The notes beneath the pieces are model-generated. The model was not told the origin of the DNA and ran no database searches. It saw only the letters and a list, made by a program, of their open reading frames with translations. A stretch of 64,000 bases of DNA from Gloeophyllum trabeum ATCC 11539 (taxonomy: Eukaryota; Basidiomycota; Agaricomycetes; Gloeophyllales; Gloeophyllaceae), in NCBI RefSeq assembly GCF_000344685.1, contig NW_006920421.1:1-64000 (forward strand). The letters run 5' to 3'. The position numbers and the translations under genes are program-made. This document shows positions 45,131-56,574 of the stretch, in pieces. The first letter of the stretch is position 1. Each line of letters starts with the position of its first letter.

Positions 45131-46434
45131 CTACTTCTCGGTGCGACAGTAGGATAGCGGGAACCGTCCCGAAGAGTTAGCGCACCACTCCGAGTCCTCG
45201 CTGGCACTCGAGCACTGGCAATGACCCTCTTCGGGGCTGTCCTCCGCGCCAGGAGACCCGGGCACCACATGGTTCCCTGCCCGTGTGGGTAACATTGGCA
45301 GTGCAACACAACCAGAGATACCATATTTGGCAAAGTCCATCGTAGATGGGTCTGGTGTGTGAGCGTGGATGGCTGGTGATGAACCCAATGGAGCACAGGT
45401 GATCAGAGTCAATCTTATATTGAACTGGCTCTGGCACTGCTAAGACTCACCATTTCTGAGGTGATGTGCCTTCAGCCTGGGTGGATCCCTGCGAGGGTCA
45501 CATTCAGAGCTAGCAGGTGTGATGAGAGTAGGTATAGCCGTCTTCAAGGATGGCCTTTCAACAGATTCATCTCCAGCTGCTGCCAGGAGGAGTTTCTCTG
45601 GATTACAATGGAATGATTGGGTTGGCATGTATATCTTTTGTGGTGGATCAACTGCATCAATGGATGACTGCAGCTCAGCATTTCCTGTCACTGGATATGA
45701 TTCACTGGGACTCTCATCAGCCCCATAAGAGGTGGAATCTGTGATGCAAGGTGAGGCTACTGCAGGAGATTTCTTTGGAAGAATGACTCACAACCCTCTG
45801 GGATTCTGGCATCCATATCCATGGTGGAGTGTGTGTTGCTCTCCAGCGCCATGCTGGGTTTATAACGCTCAATAAGACGGTTGATAGCTTTCTCAAGATC
45901 ATCTCCTGCCTCAGCCTTCCAACCTCTTGCTGTATCAGAGAGTGTCCAGACCACTTTCCCCTTGGGGTTAATGTGGAGGATCCTTCTCTGGGGAAAATAT
46001 GGATGGTAGAGAACTTGTTCATTGGTAGTGTTGAACTTCATCGATGTGAATGCCCTCCACTCATGCTCTCCAATCTTTCCCCACAGCATCCTTCCAGCAA
46101 TGTCCACATACACATCTCCAGGGTGGCCCAAGGCAGGATCTGGGGTGCCATCGTGAATGAATGTAGAAAAAGAGATATAGTCATTCATGACAGGGTACGG
46201 ATACTCCTTCCTCCAGCCAAACTTCTCCTTGAAAGAGGAACCCTCATATGGGATGGTCACTCCAGAAGGAAGGACATTCCTCGGATCCTTAAGGCAGGGC
46301 TGGTGTGGTATGAGTGAAGATGAAGTCAGCATGGGCTGAAAGGTTGACTCAGAACACTGCATGGGTGATAGGGAAATTTGCAACAAATCCGAAGAAATTT
46401 TAACCCTGAGCCCCTTTACATAAACAAGTGACAT
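45131..46434 (-). CDS. unrecognised protein, three exons, AT-richer than neighbours
   Basis: Minus-strand exons 45792-46434, 45451-45738 and 45131-45372 join in frame across 53- and 78-nt introns (both GTGAGTC donors) to 390 aa. The N-terminal half has a compact pattern: FGWRKEYPYPVMNDYISF, GHPGDVYVDIAGRMLWGKI, EHEWRAF, YHPYFPQRRILHINPKGK, VVWTLSDTARGWKAEAGD. The C-terminal half is Ser/Pro/acidic and ends with a Cys-rich piece (GHCQCSSASEDSEWC). I recall similar GDVYVD...W proteins recurring in Agaricomycete genomes but know no function. The start is uncertain; upstream pieces such as MVIEGRPWEGSPEGREL (about 46.6 kb) may be earlier exons. Codon use is AT-richer than in nearby genes. Confidence 0.6.
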
Positions 46435-48357
46435 ATGTGGTGCAATGTTTTACCATATTTGGCAATTGTGGCCATCTAAGCCCCAGATTCATTTCTGTCT
46501 TGAACATATATACCTGTGAATGACTCAAATCCCATGTCCCCACCGTCTAACTCCTGATAAATGGCTTGTGTGTCTAGCAGCGGCCACCCTTGAGACCCTT
46601 CAGAGAGGCTTTAAGTACAGTTCCCGGCCCTCAGGGCTGCCTTCCCACGGCCTTCCTTCGATGACCATATTTCCCACGGTTGGTTTCAGCCGCTCTATCT
46701 CAAGTTGTGGCTGAGTGGTGGGTGTTTCTGCGACAATATGGTGGACTAGGACTGCTCCCTTATTTATGGTATACTGAGGATGCCCCTAGCTAGCCCATGA
46801 GCGAGCGCAACTTTAGAAATCCCTGATGCTATTGAACTGGAGAATGAGCTCCAGCGGCGGGCCTTCAGACGTCGTTGCTACTGCAGAGTTGTAAGTTCTC
46901 CCAACTGCAGCTTCCTTCATTGCATCTCGCTCGGGGCTCACACATCACTTCGCATCATCGGACATGAAACAAGTGTCAGCCAGAAAATGGCTGCACCTTG
47001 GACGAGCCTGACGAGGGTATCGAAGAGTCCGTCGGTAAGCCAGTTAATTACCCCCAACGAGTGATGCATCATATGTGCAAGCTAGAGCCTTTGATCGCCA
47101 GGAGGGTGTAGACGCGATTACAAGATCCCCTTCGGACAGCGAATGTCGTGCGGTCCCACTCTCGATACGAGATGAACAGTATTTAGCTACCGATTTCGTT
47201 TGCATCGCATGGCGTCTGCATCCGAGGCCTCAGGACCGCTACCTCCAGCCGGTATGCTCAGCTCATGCGGTACCTTCGAGCGGCGACCGAGAAAGTACTG
47301 CAGTACGCAAAGTCTCTATCCCTCTTCTCTAATATTGCATGTGATCATCGGACATATTGCTCATTGCCACTGGTATCGCAGCCCCTCCGGGTGGCAGCTA
47401 ATCTGTTGGAATGTCTCCCTGTAACTGGCCGATTGCAATGCGGATCGACACAGCAGTGCGCCAGTGCGGGCTTGTGCCAGGCGTGAACGTACTCCGCCTG
47501 TCGAAACCAGTGCATCGATTTCTTCTGTGCGTCTTTTCAGCACGAACATGCCGGCAAACCAGGACTCTTGCTACGGCCTACAAATGCCCGTTGTTCCGAG
47601 AACTTTCGTGCACAACCCTCCACGTTCGAAGTTTTGACTGATAGAGCAACTGGATCGGTTTCGGGGACGTGCGTCAGGCATACGTTCATAGAGTTCCTTC
47701 TCGGGAGACAAGGCTATGCAACTACGTTGCAATGACTGGTCCCCCGCGATTCACTAGATCTCAAGACCTTCGCGCTCATCGAGTTACGTGTCTATCCCGA
47801 AGTTGGCTGTGGCCGACTACTCATGTAGGGTCTTCCCTTGCATGGCATTAATATCGGCAATTCGCTGCGTGATTTTCCAGAGGATCCGCGGCAATCCTGA
47901 CAATGTACGGAACTCATAAATTTGACTATTAATAGGGTCGCTCTTTCCTGTCTATGGCCATCATTATCCGAGTTTCGACACTGCACAGATCACCATCATT
48001 CGCCGGTGGTCAGACATCTCCGGAAAGCAACTCACCTATGTCCATCAAGGGGTCTGCTACTATATGGACATACATACCCGCCATTCTCGGCTTTTCATCT
48101 GATTAACGATACTATTTCGTTCAACCTGCGGACGTGCTACTGCAGAGGCTATGAGCTAACTGAACGTACGTCTGGTTGGTTCCCACTGCTCGTCGTTGAG
48201 ACCGATTTCTTTCCTCTTGTACTGCTGCTGAGGCTTCATCTGTGCATCATCCTCACACTCGACAAGCGAGGTGGGCCATAAGAAGTAAGCTTCTAGTCAA
48301 TTGTCTTCGACCTATTTCACAGTCTAACGACGTTTACGAATATCACAGGAACGTATA
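46435..48357. other. gene-free stretch
   Basis: Apart from possible 5' exons of the previous gene at 46.5-46.7 kb, nothing is supportable. A short Ala/Ser-rich start (MASASEASGPLPPA, about 47204) with a nearby GTATGC is noted but cannot be extended. Confidence 0.45.
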
Positions 48358-50279
48358 ATGGCTTCCTTGGAAGCTACGTATGGAGCCATGTTCTCCGGTG
48401 CTTCCTTTTCCTACGCGTGCGTAAGAGGAGCATCTTTTGAGAGCCCATAACAGACTTGAGTGTAGGTTATACGGGATCGCTCTGGTCCAGTTCGTGTTGT
48501 TTTGTCGAAGGCGGGATAGAGGGGAGGTGGCAGTAAACTCCTTGGTATGCCCATCCTTTACCGAACCAGTGGACGTGTAAATCTGACTATGTTGGGGCAC
48601 CAGGTTGTATTCACATGGCTTGTGAGCGCACCCGACTGAGACGTGTCGCCGATGCTGACGCATTAGCAGATGGACACCCTTCAGCAATGCCTGATCACGC
48701 ATGCTCTGTGGTATTATCTGGTTTGCAAGAGCGGGGGTATTGATGCCAACAGGTATTTCGTGAATTGGTGGGTCGCGCATAACGAGCTCGAGAGATCCTT
48801 AGAGCTGAGGTATGTCTCAGGAGCCTCCAAGTAAGCTATCGTTCTGTCGCCCTCGTTTCTCCGTTCTAATGGATGGCGTAGGCGCAGGGTATCCCATCGG
48901 TATGTATATCTCTATTTTCCTCTCGGGAGATGATACTCAATGGCCCTGATCCACAGGTGATTCTCACCTTGACCGTTCAGTGGTAACGTTCTCTCTCATT
49001 ACAGATATTCGTCTTTCCAACATCATCTGTTAGGTTCTTTTTCATAAGACTGGTGAAGTGTACGTATACAATTTCGTGTCGAATGCAAGCCTTGGGCTGA
49101 TCCGCCGCTTTCAAAGTCAGCAAGAGACGCTGGACATTCATCTTGGTATGTTACCATTATTGCGCCCGCTGGCTTCCGTCGGCTCATTAACCTATGTAGT
49201 TTCTTCCCATACTCGCAGCTTTCGGTAAGTCTAACTAGTCCTATTGCATTGTCGCATTCCTTACTCTCGTGAATCCAGCGCTTTCGTTATGTGAGCTGCT
49301 ATATTATCTACAGCGCCATCGCTGCTGGATGACATTTACCCCACGCCAGACTGGGACCTCCGAAAGTTTGTCATCCCGAAGCAGATCCGGCGTATAATTT
49401 AACGAAGTGTCTTCCGCAGCCTCACCTCACCTACACCGCTTGTCTATGTCCTCGATAGAAGCGGAGGACTCATAAACGCGGGAACCACCGCTCTCCTCGC
49501 GACGGCCAACACCTGCTGTCTCATAGCCGACGTAGCAATATCGGCCATAGGATGCCACCAGCTATACAAGCACCGCTCAGAGGCGATGGGCAGCTCCAAG
49601 TAAGCTTGTGTTCCGTTGTTCCAAAGCTATACGTTAATCTGCGGAGGGGTGTGGTGAACACTTTGATCAGGTACACGCTCACGACGGGACTCTTGTCGAG
49701 GTAGGGATTATTATATGACCCACTGTCATCATCTGATTTACATCATACAATTCAGCATTGTCACGGTCCTATGTCTTATATTCGTAGGCCTTTCTGCAGC
49801 TCGCTTAGGGCAGGGAAAGATGATCTAATCACCGGATCCGCTTGCAGTACGTCGCGAACGCGGGAGTGACCTTTGGCGCCCTGCTCGCTGCATACTTTGT
49901 CCACGCCAAACGTAAGTCTGGCAGATCTTCGTTAATCGTACTCTCGCTCTAACGCTTGTAAAATTGCTCGAGTATACGTAAACTGTATGCTAGCCTCGTA
50001 AGTCCTCACTCTTCCGCTCTCCTCAACTCATCAACGTCTTCCGGGGCTTGTCCCAGATTAAATAATCGCGAACGTCTGCGCGCGCGCGTCTTCGAAGACG
50101 TCAAGAGCAACCTTCCGACCTCCCGACCACACTCGAGTGTATCCACGCTCACCGCTCCGAGACGGTCGAGCGTGCTCGTCATTGCACCGGGAATGCCGGA
50201 GAGGGTAGAACCCCCGCCGCACCTGTCAGAAGCCAAATATAAGCGATCACCGTACGACTCGTATCCGCTCATACAATGA
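48358..50279 (+). CDS. DUF6534-type seven-transmembrane protein, about 16 short exons
   Basis: Reconstructed by eye: 48358-48416, 48466-48544, 48604-48621, 48670-48813, 48882-48899, 48957-48979, 49034-49052, 49117-49224, 49279-49290, 49350-49369, 49420-49599, 49671-49700, 49756-49783, 49848-49911, 49973-49997, 50057-50279; total 1050 nt, 349 aa, in frame. It follows the order of the basidiomycete DUF6534 family: MASLEATYGAMF..., ALYGIALVQFVLF, NSLVVFTWLMDTLQQCLIT, VILTLTVQFFFIRL, LLATANTCCLIADVAISAIG, TGLLSSIVTVLCLIF, then AKLYVNCMLASLNNRERLRA and a polar tail. The junctions around 48813-48899 (a GTCTCA donor) and 49279-49369 (tiny exons) are weak; a lesion there would make it a pseudogene. 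Membrane location is inferred; function is unknown. Confidence 0.65.
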
Positions 50280-50743
50280 ACGCCGCATTTTTGGTCGTCG
50301 CTATCGTAATAATTCTATAAACTATCATACGCTTACCAGTCGAGTACGACACCTATCGCTACATACCTCTTCGTGTTGCAGAATAGGGATTCGCGCCACA
50401 CGCGAGGCCAAATGAACCCAAACAAATGTAAACTCCGGACTTGTTGCGATCAAGAGCATCCCCTGCGGCCACAAAGCGGTGCGGTTTGCGGTTGATCACA
50501 GCTGTGCACCGTACGCGTCTACTTGCCGGCATTGCGGATGGACGTCGACTCTTCAGGCACATATCCCAGCACGATGTGTCAATCATATTCCTGCCGCCTG
50601 CGAGTGGTCTCTCGCACACGAGTTGAACCTACTCTCCTTCCCCTCCTTCCGAACTATCCACTCCCTGGGTCTCACTCTAGATCAAAGTAAGTATTCATAA
50701 ATACTTGACATTCCCTATCCGCACAATTCTGACTCTGCTCTAG
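50280..50743. other. promoter and leader of the aldo-keto reductase gene
   Basis: No gene. A likely leader intron (50687-50743, GTAAGT...GCTCTAG) ends exactly before the ATG at 50744. Confidence 0.55.
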
Positions 50744-52306
50744 ATGTATCGCTTATCCATCCAGTCCAAGCTCCCTTCCCAAAGACTCCGACAACTCTCG
50801 ACGACTGCAGCCAGACGGAATGGTGCTACGCAAGCGAAACAACCCAAGGTCCTCTTCACGCCTGCCCCGCCGCCACCCACTGCCCTTGGCCGATATCGCT
50901 ATCTCTCTCCACTCGCGTCCGTCACAGTGTCCCCGCTATGCCTAGGCGCCATGAGCATCGGCGACAAGTGGGCAGAGTATGGGTACGGTGCAATGAACAA
51001 AGTGAGATTACCTTATCGCTCGTGGAGGACCGCACGACTGATGAGTTTGGATCTGCAGGAGACGAGCTTCAAGCTGCTAGACGCTTACTTTGACAATGGA
51101 GGAAACTTCATCGATACGGCGAACAACTAGTACGTGTCCTCATTCCTATCTTCGGCGCTGTACGGCGGTCTGACACAGCGCGCGGTGTTCTGCAGCCAAG
51201 ACGAGACGTCAGAGATGTTCATCGGCGAATGGGCCGAGCAGCGCGGCATCCGCGACCAACTTGTCATCGCAACCAAGTACTCAACAATGTACAAACGCGG
51301 CAACGACGCCATCGCCCAAAAAGTTCTCTACGGCGGGAATCACGTCAAGTCAATGTACACCTCCGTGCACGAATCCCTTAAGAAACTCCGCACCTCCTAC
51401 CTCGACATCCTGTACGTACACTTCTGGGACTACAACACCTCCGTCGAGGAGGTCATGAACGGGCTGCACAACCTCGTGCAGCAGGGCAAGGTGCTGTACC
51501 TCGGCATCAGCGACGCGCCCGCATGGGTTGTCGCGAAGGCGAACCAGTACGCGCGCGACCACGGCAAGACGCCGTTCGTGGTGTACCAGGGCGCGTGGAA
51601 TGTGATGCAGCGTGACCTTGAGCGGGAGATTATCCCCATGTGCCGCTCAGAAGGTGCGTCTTTTTTCTTACACTTTCGATTTCGTGCCTCAGCTAATGCA
51701 CTCCAGGTCTTGCGATCACCCCTTGGAACGTCCTCGCTGGTGGACACATCCGCACGGACGCCGAGGAAGAGGCGCGCCGGCAGAGCGGCGAGAAGGGACG
51801 GCAGACGTGGCGCGGCGACTGGGAGCGCAACGAGCGCGAGAAGCTCGTCTGCCAGGCGCTCGAGGACGTCGCGAACGCGACCGGCGCGAAGAGCATCCAG
51901 GCTGGTATGTCTCGTTCCCACCTCTCACCTCCCTCACTTCCCTTGGCGTGCTAATTCTGAGTACAGTGGCGATCGCATACGTGATGCAGAAGACGCCGTA
52001 CGTCTTCCCCCTAATCGGCGGGCGCAAGGTCGAGCACCTCCTCGCGAACATCGCCGCGCTGGACGTGGCGCTCGCGCCCGAGCACATTGCAAAGATCGAG
52101 AGCGTCGTGCCGTTCGACCTCGGCTTCCCGGGGAACATTATCGTACGCGACCTCCCTTCATTCATTCACTGTGTAGAGACGCTGATGATGGTTGCATATA
52201 GGGCAATGGAACCGCGAATATGCTCGCGATGATGACGGTGGGCACGTTTGATCGGCAGCCGCTGCCGCCTCCCATTCGGCCAGCGCCCAAGCCCAAGGCG
52301 CAGTAG
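50744..52306 (+). CDS. aldo-keto reductase, aryl-alcohol dehydrogenase (AAD) type
   Basis: Six exons, 50744-51001, 51059-51129, 51196-51653, 51707-51904, 51967-52142, 52202-52306, giving 421 aa with consistent phases. The AKR tetrad is visible: Asp105 and Tyr110 (NFIDTANNY), Lys137 (VIATKY) and His185 ([11 protein letters not shown]). [20 protein letters not shown] and the NIIGNG end match fungal AAD/AKR9 proteins, which reduce aryl aldehydes with NADPH, often in lignin-derived aromatic metabolism. The first about 35 residues ([25 protein letters not shown]) are Arg/Ser-rich without acids, like a mitochondrial presequence, and make the protein longer than the usual 370-390 aa. Substrate is not predictable from sequence. 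Confidence 0.88.
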
Positions 52307-53225
52307 TCGGTGCATATCGTGATGTGTGCGCCGTTGCATAGATCGTCGGCACAGCATGCTTTGGATACTTCTTTATAATGGCACAGTACTATTTATTCCC
52401 ATCTGTATATGAATCCGTACGCGGTATCAATCCAGAACACGAGATATCAGTCCATAAAATCTCATCCTTATCGATCCTTTACTACCAATAGTTCCGACTT
52501 CTGGAGGACGGTGCCGTATAGCTCACAGCTGGTGCCGTCGAGTATTTGTTTGCCCGGATTCGTATTGGATATGTATCTTCAACTCAGTCAAAGCATAGAT
52601 AACTGGAGGCTTGCTTCTGCGGCTCTTCTGTTTGGACGGAGGATATACCATGTATTATTGAACTTCTCTAAATGTCAATGCAAGGCCTAGTGGACATTGC
52701 CGGGTGGAGAACTTACCAACATAATGCAGCTCTACTGAATACGGACTCACCGAGGTTGAAGAGCCAGCCGGAAAGTTCCGCTAGAGTTCGACGGATTCGA
52801 GGAGAACGAAGGTTCTGTTCCGAGCCAAATTCCTCCGCACCTGATGATTTTCCTGGGGTCAAAATCGTATCATGAGAAACGGGGGAGCGTACACAGAAAC
52901 TTGACACTTGAGACTCGCTTTCGGTTGGTAGGTTGTTTGGACGCAGTGCGAGGACAATGGGTGTGGCGTGGTAAGCGCGCGAAGGTCGACAAGCACGTGC
53001 ACATAAAAGGCACTCTCGTCGAAGTTCGAGTGTTCCTCCCAACCACACTGAGACCGCCCGCATCCCTCTTCAGAGGCCCTCCTGCTCCCTTGTTACCAAG
53101 CCACAATCCTATAATAAGCACAACAATAAGTGGACGGTACGTTGGCTCACTTCCCTTATTGATTCTTGCCCGCGCCACATGTGTCGCTCACGTCGTATCG
53201 CAACCACAGCGCCACTCCAGTCACG
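52307..53225. other. upstream region of F-box copy F
   Basis: 52307-52860 holds no gene. From about 52870 the DNA is the duplicated promoter of copies F and G (about 94 percent identical by eye), with CACGTG at 52993 and CATAAAAGG at about 53001-53010. Confidence 0.55.
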
Positions 53226-53986
53226 ATGAACAAACCGTCCTTCAGCTCCATTCCGCCGGAGCTTATGGCCAAAGTGGCCGACGACGTGGTGGCCGACTTG
53301 GACGCCACAACGCCCGACCCCGCCACCCGACAGTCTCAGATTGTTTCCTTAACTCACATCTGCGGCAGGTGGAGGGAACAGCTTGTGAACAACCGGAAGT
53401 ATTGGACGGCCATATTCATTCAAACGGTCGACAGTCTGAAGGACCTCATCGCTCGCTCCCGCAACGCCACATTGACAATCGCCGGATCGCTTGACGACAA
53501 CGACGGTGGCAACGACGTCGAGGATCGCCGCAAAGACAACAAGGAGAAACTAGGCATGGTGATGGGCGTCCGCTCCCGGCTTCGGTCCCTCTGTATTTCG
53601 GTCTCGTCCACGGTTTTGGGTAGCGTCGTCGGACAGGTAAATGGTACATCGCCCATCCTGGAGGAGCTGCAAATCAGCGTCACGGGTGCTTTCGGTGCGG
53701 CAAACCTGACTCCTTTCACGTCCCCGGTCTTGCGGCGTCTTCGGCTTAGTGGCCTCGACAGCCTGAATGACTTCAGGATGCTCTTCACGCCGACGTTGAC
53801 TGAACTGCATATCACTGCTGTCAGAATGGCTATGACGACTTTGGATATATGGCAGGTCTTACGTGGTCTACCCAACCTTACGGACCTTAAGCTCAGTCTG
53901 GATCTCGGACCTATCCCGATCAACCCTGGAGTTATGATCCAACTCGACAAGTTACCATTCCCCTCCCTGCGGACCCTATCCATCGA
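53226..53986 (+). CDS. F-box/LRR-like protein, second subfamily, copy F (cut by gap)
   Basis: 253 codons plus 2 nt are visible before the 480-N gap. It starts MNKPSFSSIPPELMAKVADDVV with the F-box-like SLTHICGRWREQLVNNRKYW, then LRR segments identical to copy G. By eye only about six substitutions separate F and G over this CDS, all in the first 370 nt; the last about 400 nt before the gap are identical. Copy G needs about 990 bp more to reach its stop, so with a 480-bp gap followed directly by the promoter of G there is no room for a full-length F. Either F is truncated or the gap is a placeholder. Any frame read through the N run into 54731 is an artefact. Confidence 0.75.
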
Positions 53987-54466
53987 NNNNNNNNNNNNNN
54001 NNNNNNNNNNNNNNNNNNNNNNNNNNNNNNNNNNNNNNNNNNNNNNNNNNNNNNNNNNNNNNNNNNNNNNNNNNNNNNNNNNNNNNNNNNNNNNNNNNNN
54101 NNNNNNNNNNNNNNNNNNNNNNNNNNNNNNNNNNNNNNNNNNNNNNNNNNNNNNNNNNNNNNNNNNNNNNNNNNNNNNNNNNNNNNNNNNNNNNNNNNNN
54201 NNNNNNNNNNNNNNNNNNNNNNNNNNNNNNNNNNNNNNNNNNNNNNNNNNNNNNNNNNNNNNNNNNNNNNNNNNNNNNNNNNNNNNNNNNNNNNNNNNNN
54301 NNNNNNNNNNNNNNNNNNNNNNNNNNNNNNNNNNNNNNNNNNNNNNNNNNNNNNNNNNNNNNNNNNNNNNNNNNNNNNNNNNNNNNNNNNNNNNNNNNNN
54401 NNNNNNNNNNNNNNNNNNNNNNNNNNNNNNNNNNNNNNNNNNNNNNNNNNNNNNNNNNNNNNNNNN
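53987..54466. other. assembly gap (480 N)
   Basis: Run of N between tandem copies F and G, a likely result of near-identical repeats. Confidence 0.99.
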
Positions 54467-54590
54467 TCATGAGAAACGGGGGAGCGTACACAGAAGCTTG
54501 ACACTTGAGACTCGCTTTCGGTTGGTAGGTTGTTTGGACGCAGTGCGAGGACAATGGGTGTGGCGTGGTAAGTACGCGACGACCGGCAAG

Positions 54591-54607
54591 CACGTGCCCA
54601 TAAAAGG
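54591..54607 (+). promoter_or_regulatory. E-box and TATA-like element of copy G
   Basis: CACGTG followed at once by CATAAAAGG, conserved in position in copy F. A probable leader intron (54734-54806, GTACGT...CCACAG) follows. Confidence 0.5.
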
Positions 54608-54822
54608 CACTCTTGTCGAAGTTCGACTGTTCCCCCCAACCACACTGAGACCGCACGCGTCCCTCCTCAGTGGCCCCTCCTGCTCCCTTGTTACCAAGCC
54701 ACAATCCTATCATAAGCACAACAATCAGTGACGGTACGTTGGCTCACTTCCCTTACTGATTCTTGCCCGCGCCACACGTGTCGCTCATGTCGTATCGCAA
54801 CCACAGCGCCACTCCAGTCACG

Positions 54823-56574
54823 ATGAACAAACCGTCCTTCAGCTCCATTCCGCCGGAGCTTATGGCCAAAGTGGCTGACGAGGTGGTGGCCGACTTGGAC
54901 GCCACAACGCCCGACCCCGCCACCCGACAGTCTCAGATTGTTTCCTTAACCCACATCTGCGGCAGATGGAGGGAACAGCTTGTGAACAACCGGAAGTATT
55001 GGACGGCCATATTCATTCAAACGGTCGACAGTCTGAAGGACCTCATCGCTCGCTCCCGCAATGCCACATTGACAATCGCCGGATCGCTTGACGACAACGA
55101 CGGTGGCAACGACGTCGAGGATCGCAGCAAAGACAACAAGGAGAAACTAGGCATGGTGATGGGCGTCCGCTCCCGGCTTCGGTCCCTCTGTATTTCGGTC
55201 TCGTCCACGGTTTTGGGTAGCGTCGTCGGACAGGTAAATGGTACATCGCCCATCCTGGAGGAGCTGCAAATCAGCGTCACGGGTGCTTTCGGTGCGGCAA
55301 ACCTGACTCCTTTCACGTCCCCGGTCTTGCGGCGTCTTCGGCTTAGTGGCCTCGACAGCCTGAATGACTTCAGGATGCTCTTCACGCCGACGTTGACTGA
55401 ACTGCATATCACTGCTGTCAGAATGGCTATGACGACTTTGGATATATGGCAGGTCTTACGTGGTCTACCCAACCTTACGGACCTTAAGCTCAGTCTGGAT
55501 CTCGGACCTATCCCGATCAACCCTGGAGTTATGATCCAACTCGACAAGTTACCATTCCCCTCCCTGCGGACCCTATCCATCGATCTCTATGGCCTCCGCG
55601 ACGCGAAACTGCTGCGCGACATGGTCATGCCGCAGCTAGAGTATGCCTGCGTGCAAGTCCTTGACTTCGACTATCTGCTGGAGCAGATCATAGAGTGCAT
55701 GCAGGGTGTTATCGACGGGATCGGCTCGACCCAGGTGCTCCGCGGCTGCACCATGTATAACCCGAACCCCACGAGCCTCTATTGTATGCTGGCTCAGGAT
55801 CCGAGCACCGCGACGTGGCAATCGCAGACCACTGGGCTCTGTCTTGTGTTCGAAGGCTACGACTACGATGAAGAGGCCCGGATCCTGGACGCGTTGCGCC
55901 CACGACTGCAACCATATCTGCCGGCGGTCAAACACTTGACCATAGAAGACGGTCGGGCATATGTGGAGCGATCTGTCGTGGCTTGGCGACAGCTCTTCAA
56001 TCTCATGCCAGGCGTGACCGACCTATGCGTCTCCGGTAGGTATACATCAACTCTCCCTGCCGGCCTCTATGCCGTTGATGGGTCGGGCGAGCCGACGGAT
56101 CCGCTGTTTCCGAAGCTGCAAACGCTGCACCTGGAATCAGTGTGGTTCCGCGATTCTTGGAGGCAGATCTTTGGGGTGGTCGACTTCGTCGATCGCTTCG
56201 TTAAGCCCTATCAGCGTCTGGATCGTCCAGAACAACTAAAAGAACTTACTGTAACCGGAGGAATCAACATCTTAGCCGGAGACATTGACGTCCTCCGGCA
56301 TATCTTCAATATTGTCAAGTGGGATGGTGTGGAGGCGAAGGATGCCTCCCATGACGATATCGAACAGTGGTACGTTTCTCCGGAAGAGGATGTGGAGGAG
56401 AGGAGGCAAGAGGAGGCGGAAGAACCCAACTATGAGGCTGATGACGAGGAAGAGGAGTTCGGCGAAATCCACGGAGGGGAACGAAGAGAGCTTCAATGCG
56501 ACGCCGTTAGCGAGGAAGGGGTCAATGACAGTGCATCCGAAGCGGGAGAGGAGGTTGGGGCAAGCGAGGACTGA
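54823..56574 (+). CDS. F-box/LRR-like protein, second subfamily, copy G
   Basis: Single-exon CDS of 583 aa. The ATG at 54823 is chosen: it is conserved in copy F, whereas an in-frame ATG at 54787 is ACG in F and lies in a probable leader intron. F-box-like segment about 5-65 (SIPPELMAKVADEVV, THICGRWREQLVNNRKYW). LRR body with SPVLRRLRLSGLDSL, LPNLTDLKLSLDLGP and FPKLQTLHLESVWF. It shares family marks with B-E: YNPNPTSLY, the RAYVERSVVAWRQLF segment, YQRLDRPEQLKELTV...GGINIL and KWDGVE. The C-terminus is acidic (EEDVEERRQEEAEE, DDEEEEFGE) but lacks ELEDG repeats. SCF adaptor role inferred. Confidence 0.87.
   Translation: MNKPSFSSIPPELMAKVADEVVADLDATTPDPATRQSQIVSLTHICGRWREQLVNNRKYWTAIFIQTVDSLKDLIARSRNATLTIAGSLDDNDGGNDVEDRSKDNKEKLGMVMGVRSRLRSLCISVSSTVLGSVVGQVNGTSPILEELQISVTGAFGAANLTPFTSPVLRRLRLSGLDSLNDFRMLFTPTLTELHITAVRMAMTTLDIWQVLRGLPNLTDLKLSLDLGPIPINPGVMIQLDKLPFPSLRTLSIDLYGLRDAKLLRDMVMPQLEYACVQVLDFDYLLEQIIECMQGVIDGIGSTQVLRGCTMYNPNPTSLYCMLAQDPSTATWQSQTTGLCLVFEGYDYDEEARILDALRPRLQPYLPAVKHLTIEDGRAYVERSVVAWRQLFNLMPGVTDLCVSGRYTSTLPAGLYAVDGSGEPTDPLFPKLQTLHLESVWFRDSWRQIFGVVDFVDRFVKPYQRLDRPEQLKELTVTGGINILAGDIDVLRHIFNIVKWDGVEAKDASHDDIEQWYVSPEEDVEERRQEEAEEPNYEADDEEEEFGEIHGGERRELQCDAVSEEGVNDSASEAGEEVGASED

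Noticed and set aside
47620..47640. GTTCGAAG tRNA T-loop-like string
   Set aside because: No matching acceptor, D-arm or anticodon arm; no tRNA gene was found anywhere in the window.
53166..54731. 521-codon frame joining copy F to the copy G promoter across N
   Set aside because: The right part is promoter DNA of copy G; the join exists only because N was translated.
54763..54822. Upstream extension of copy G (MSYRNHSATPVT and earlier)
   Set aside because: The upstream ATG is ACG in copy F and sits inside a probable leader intron.
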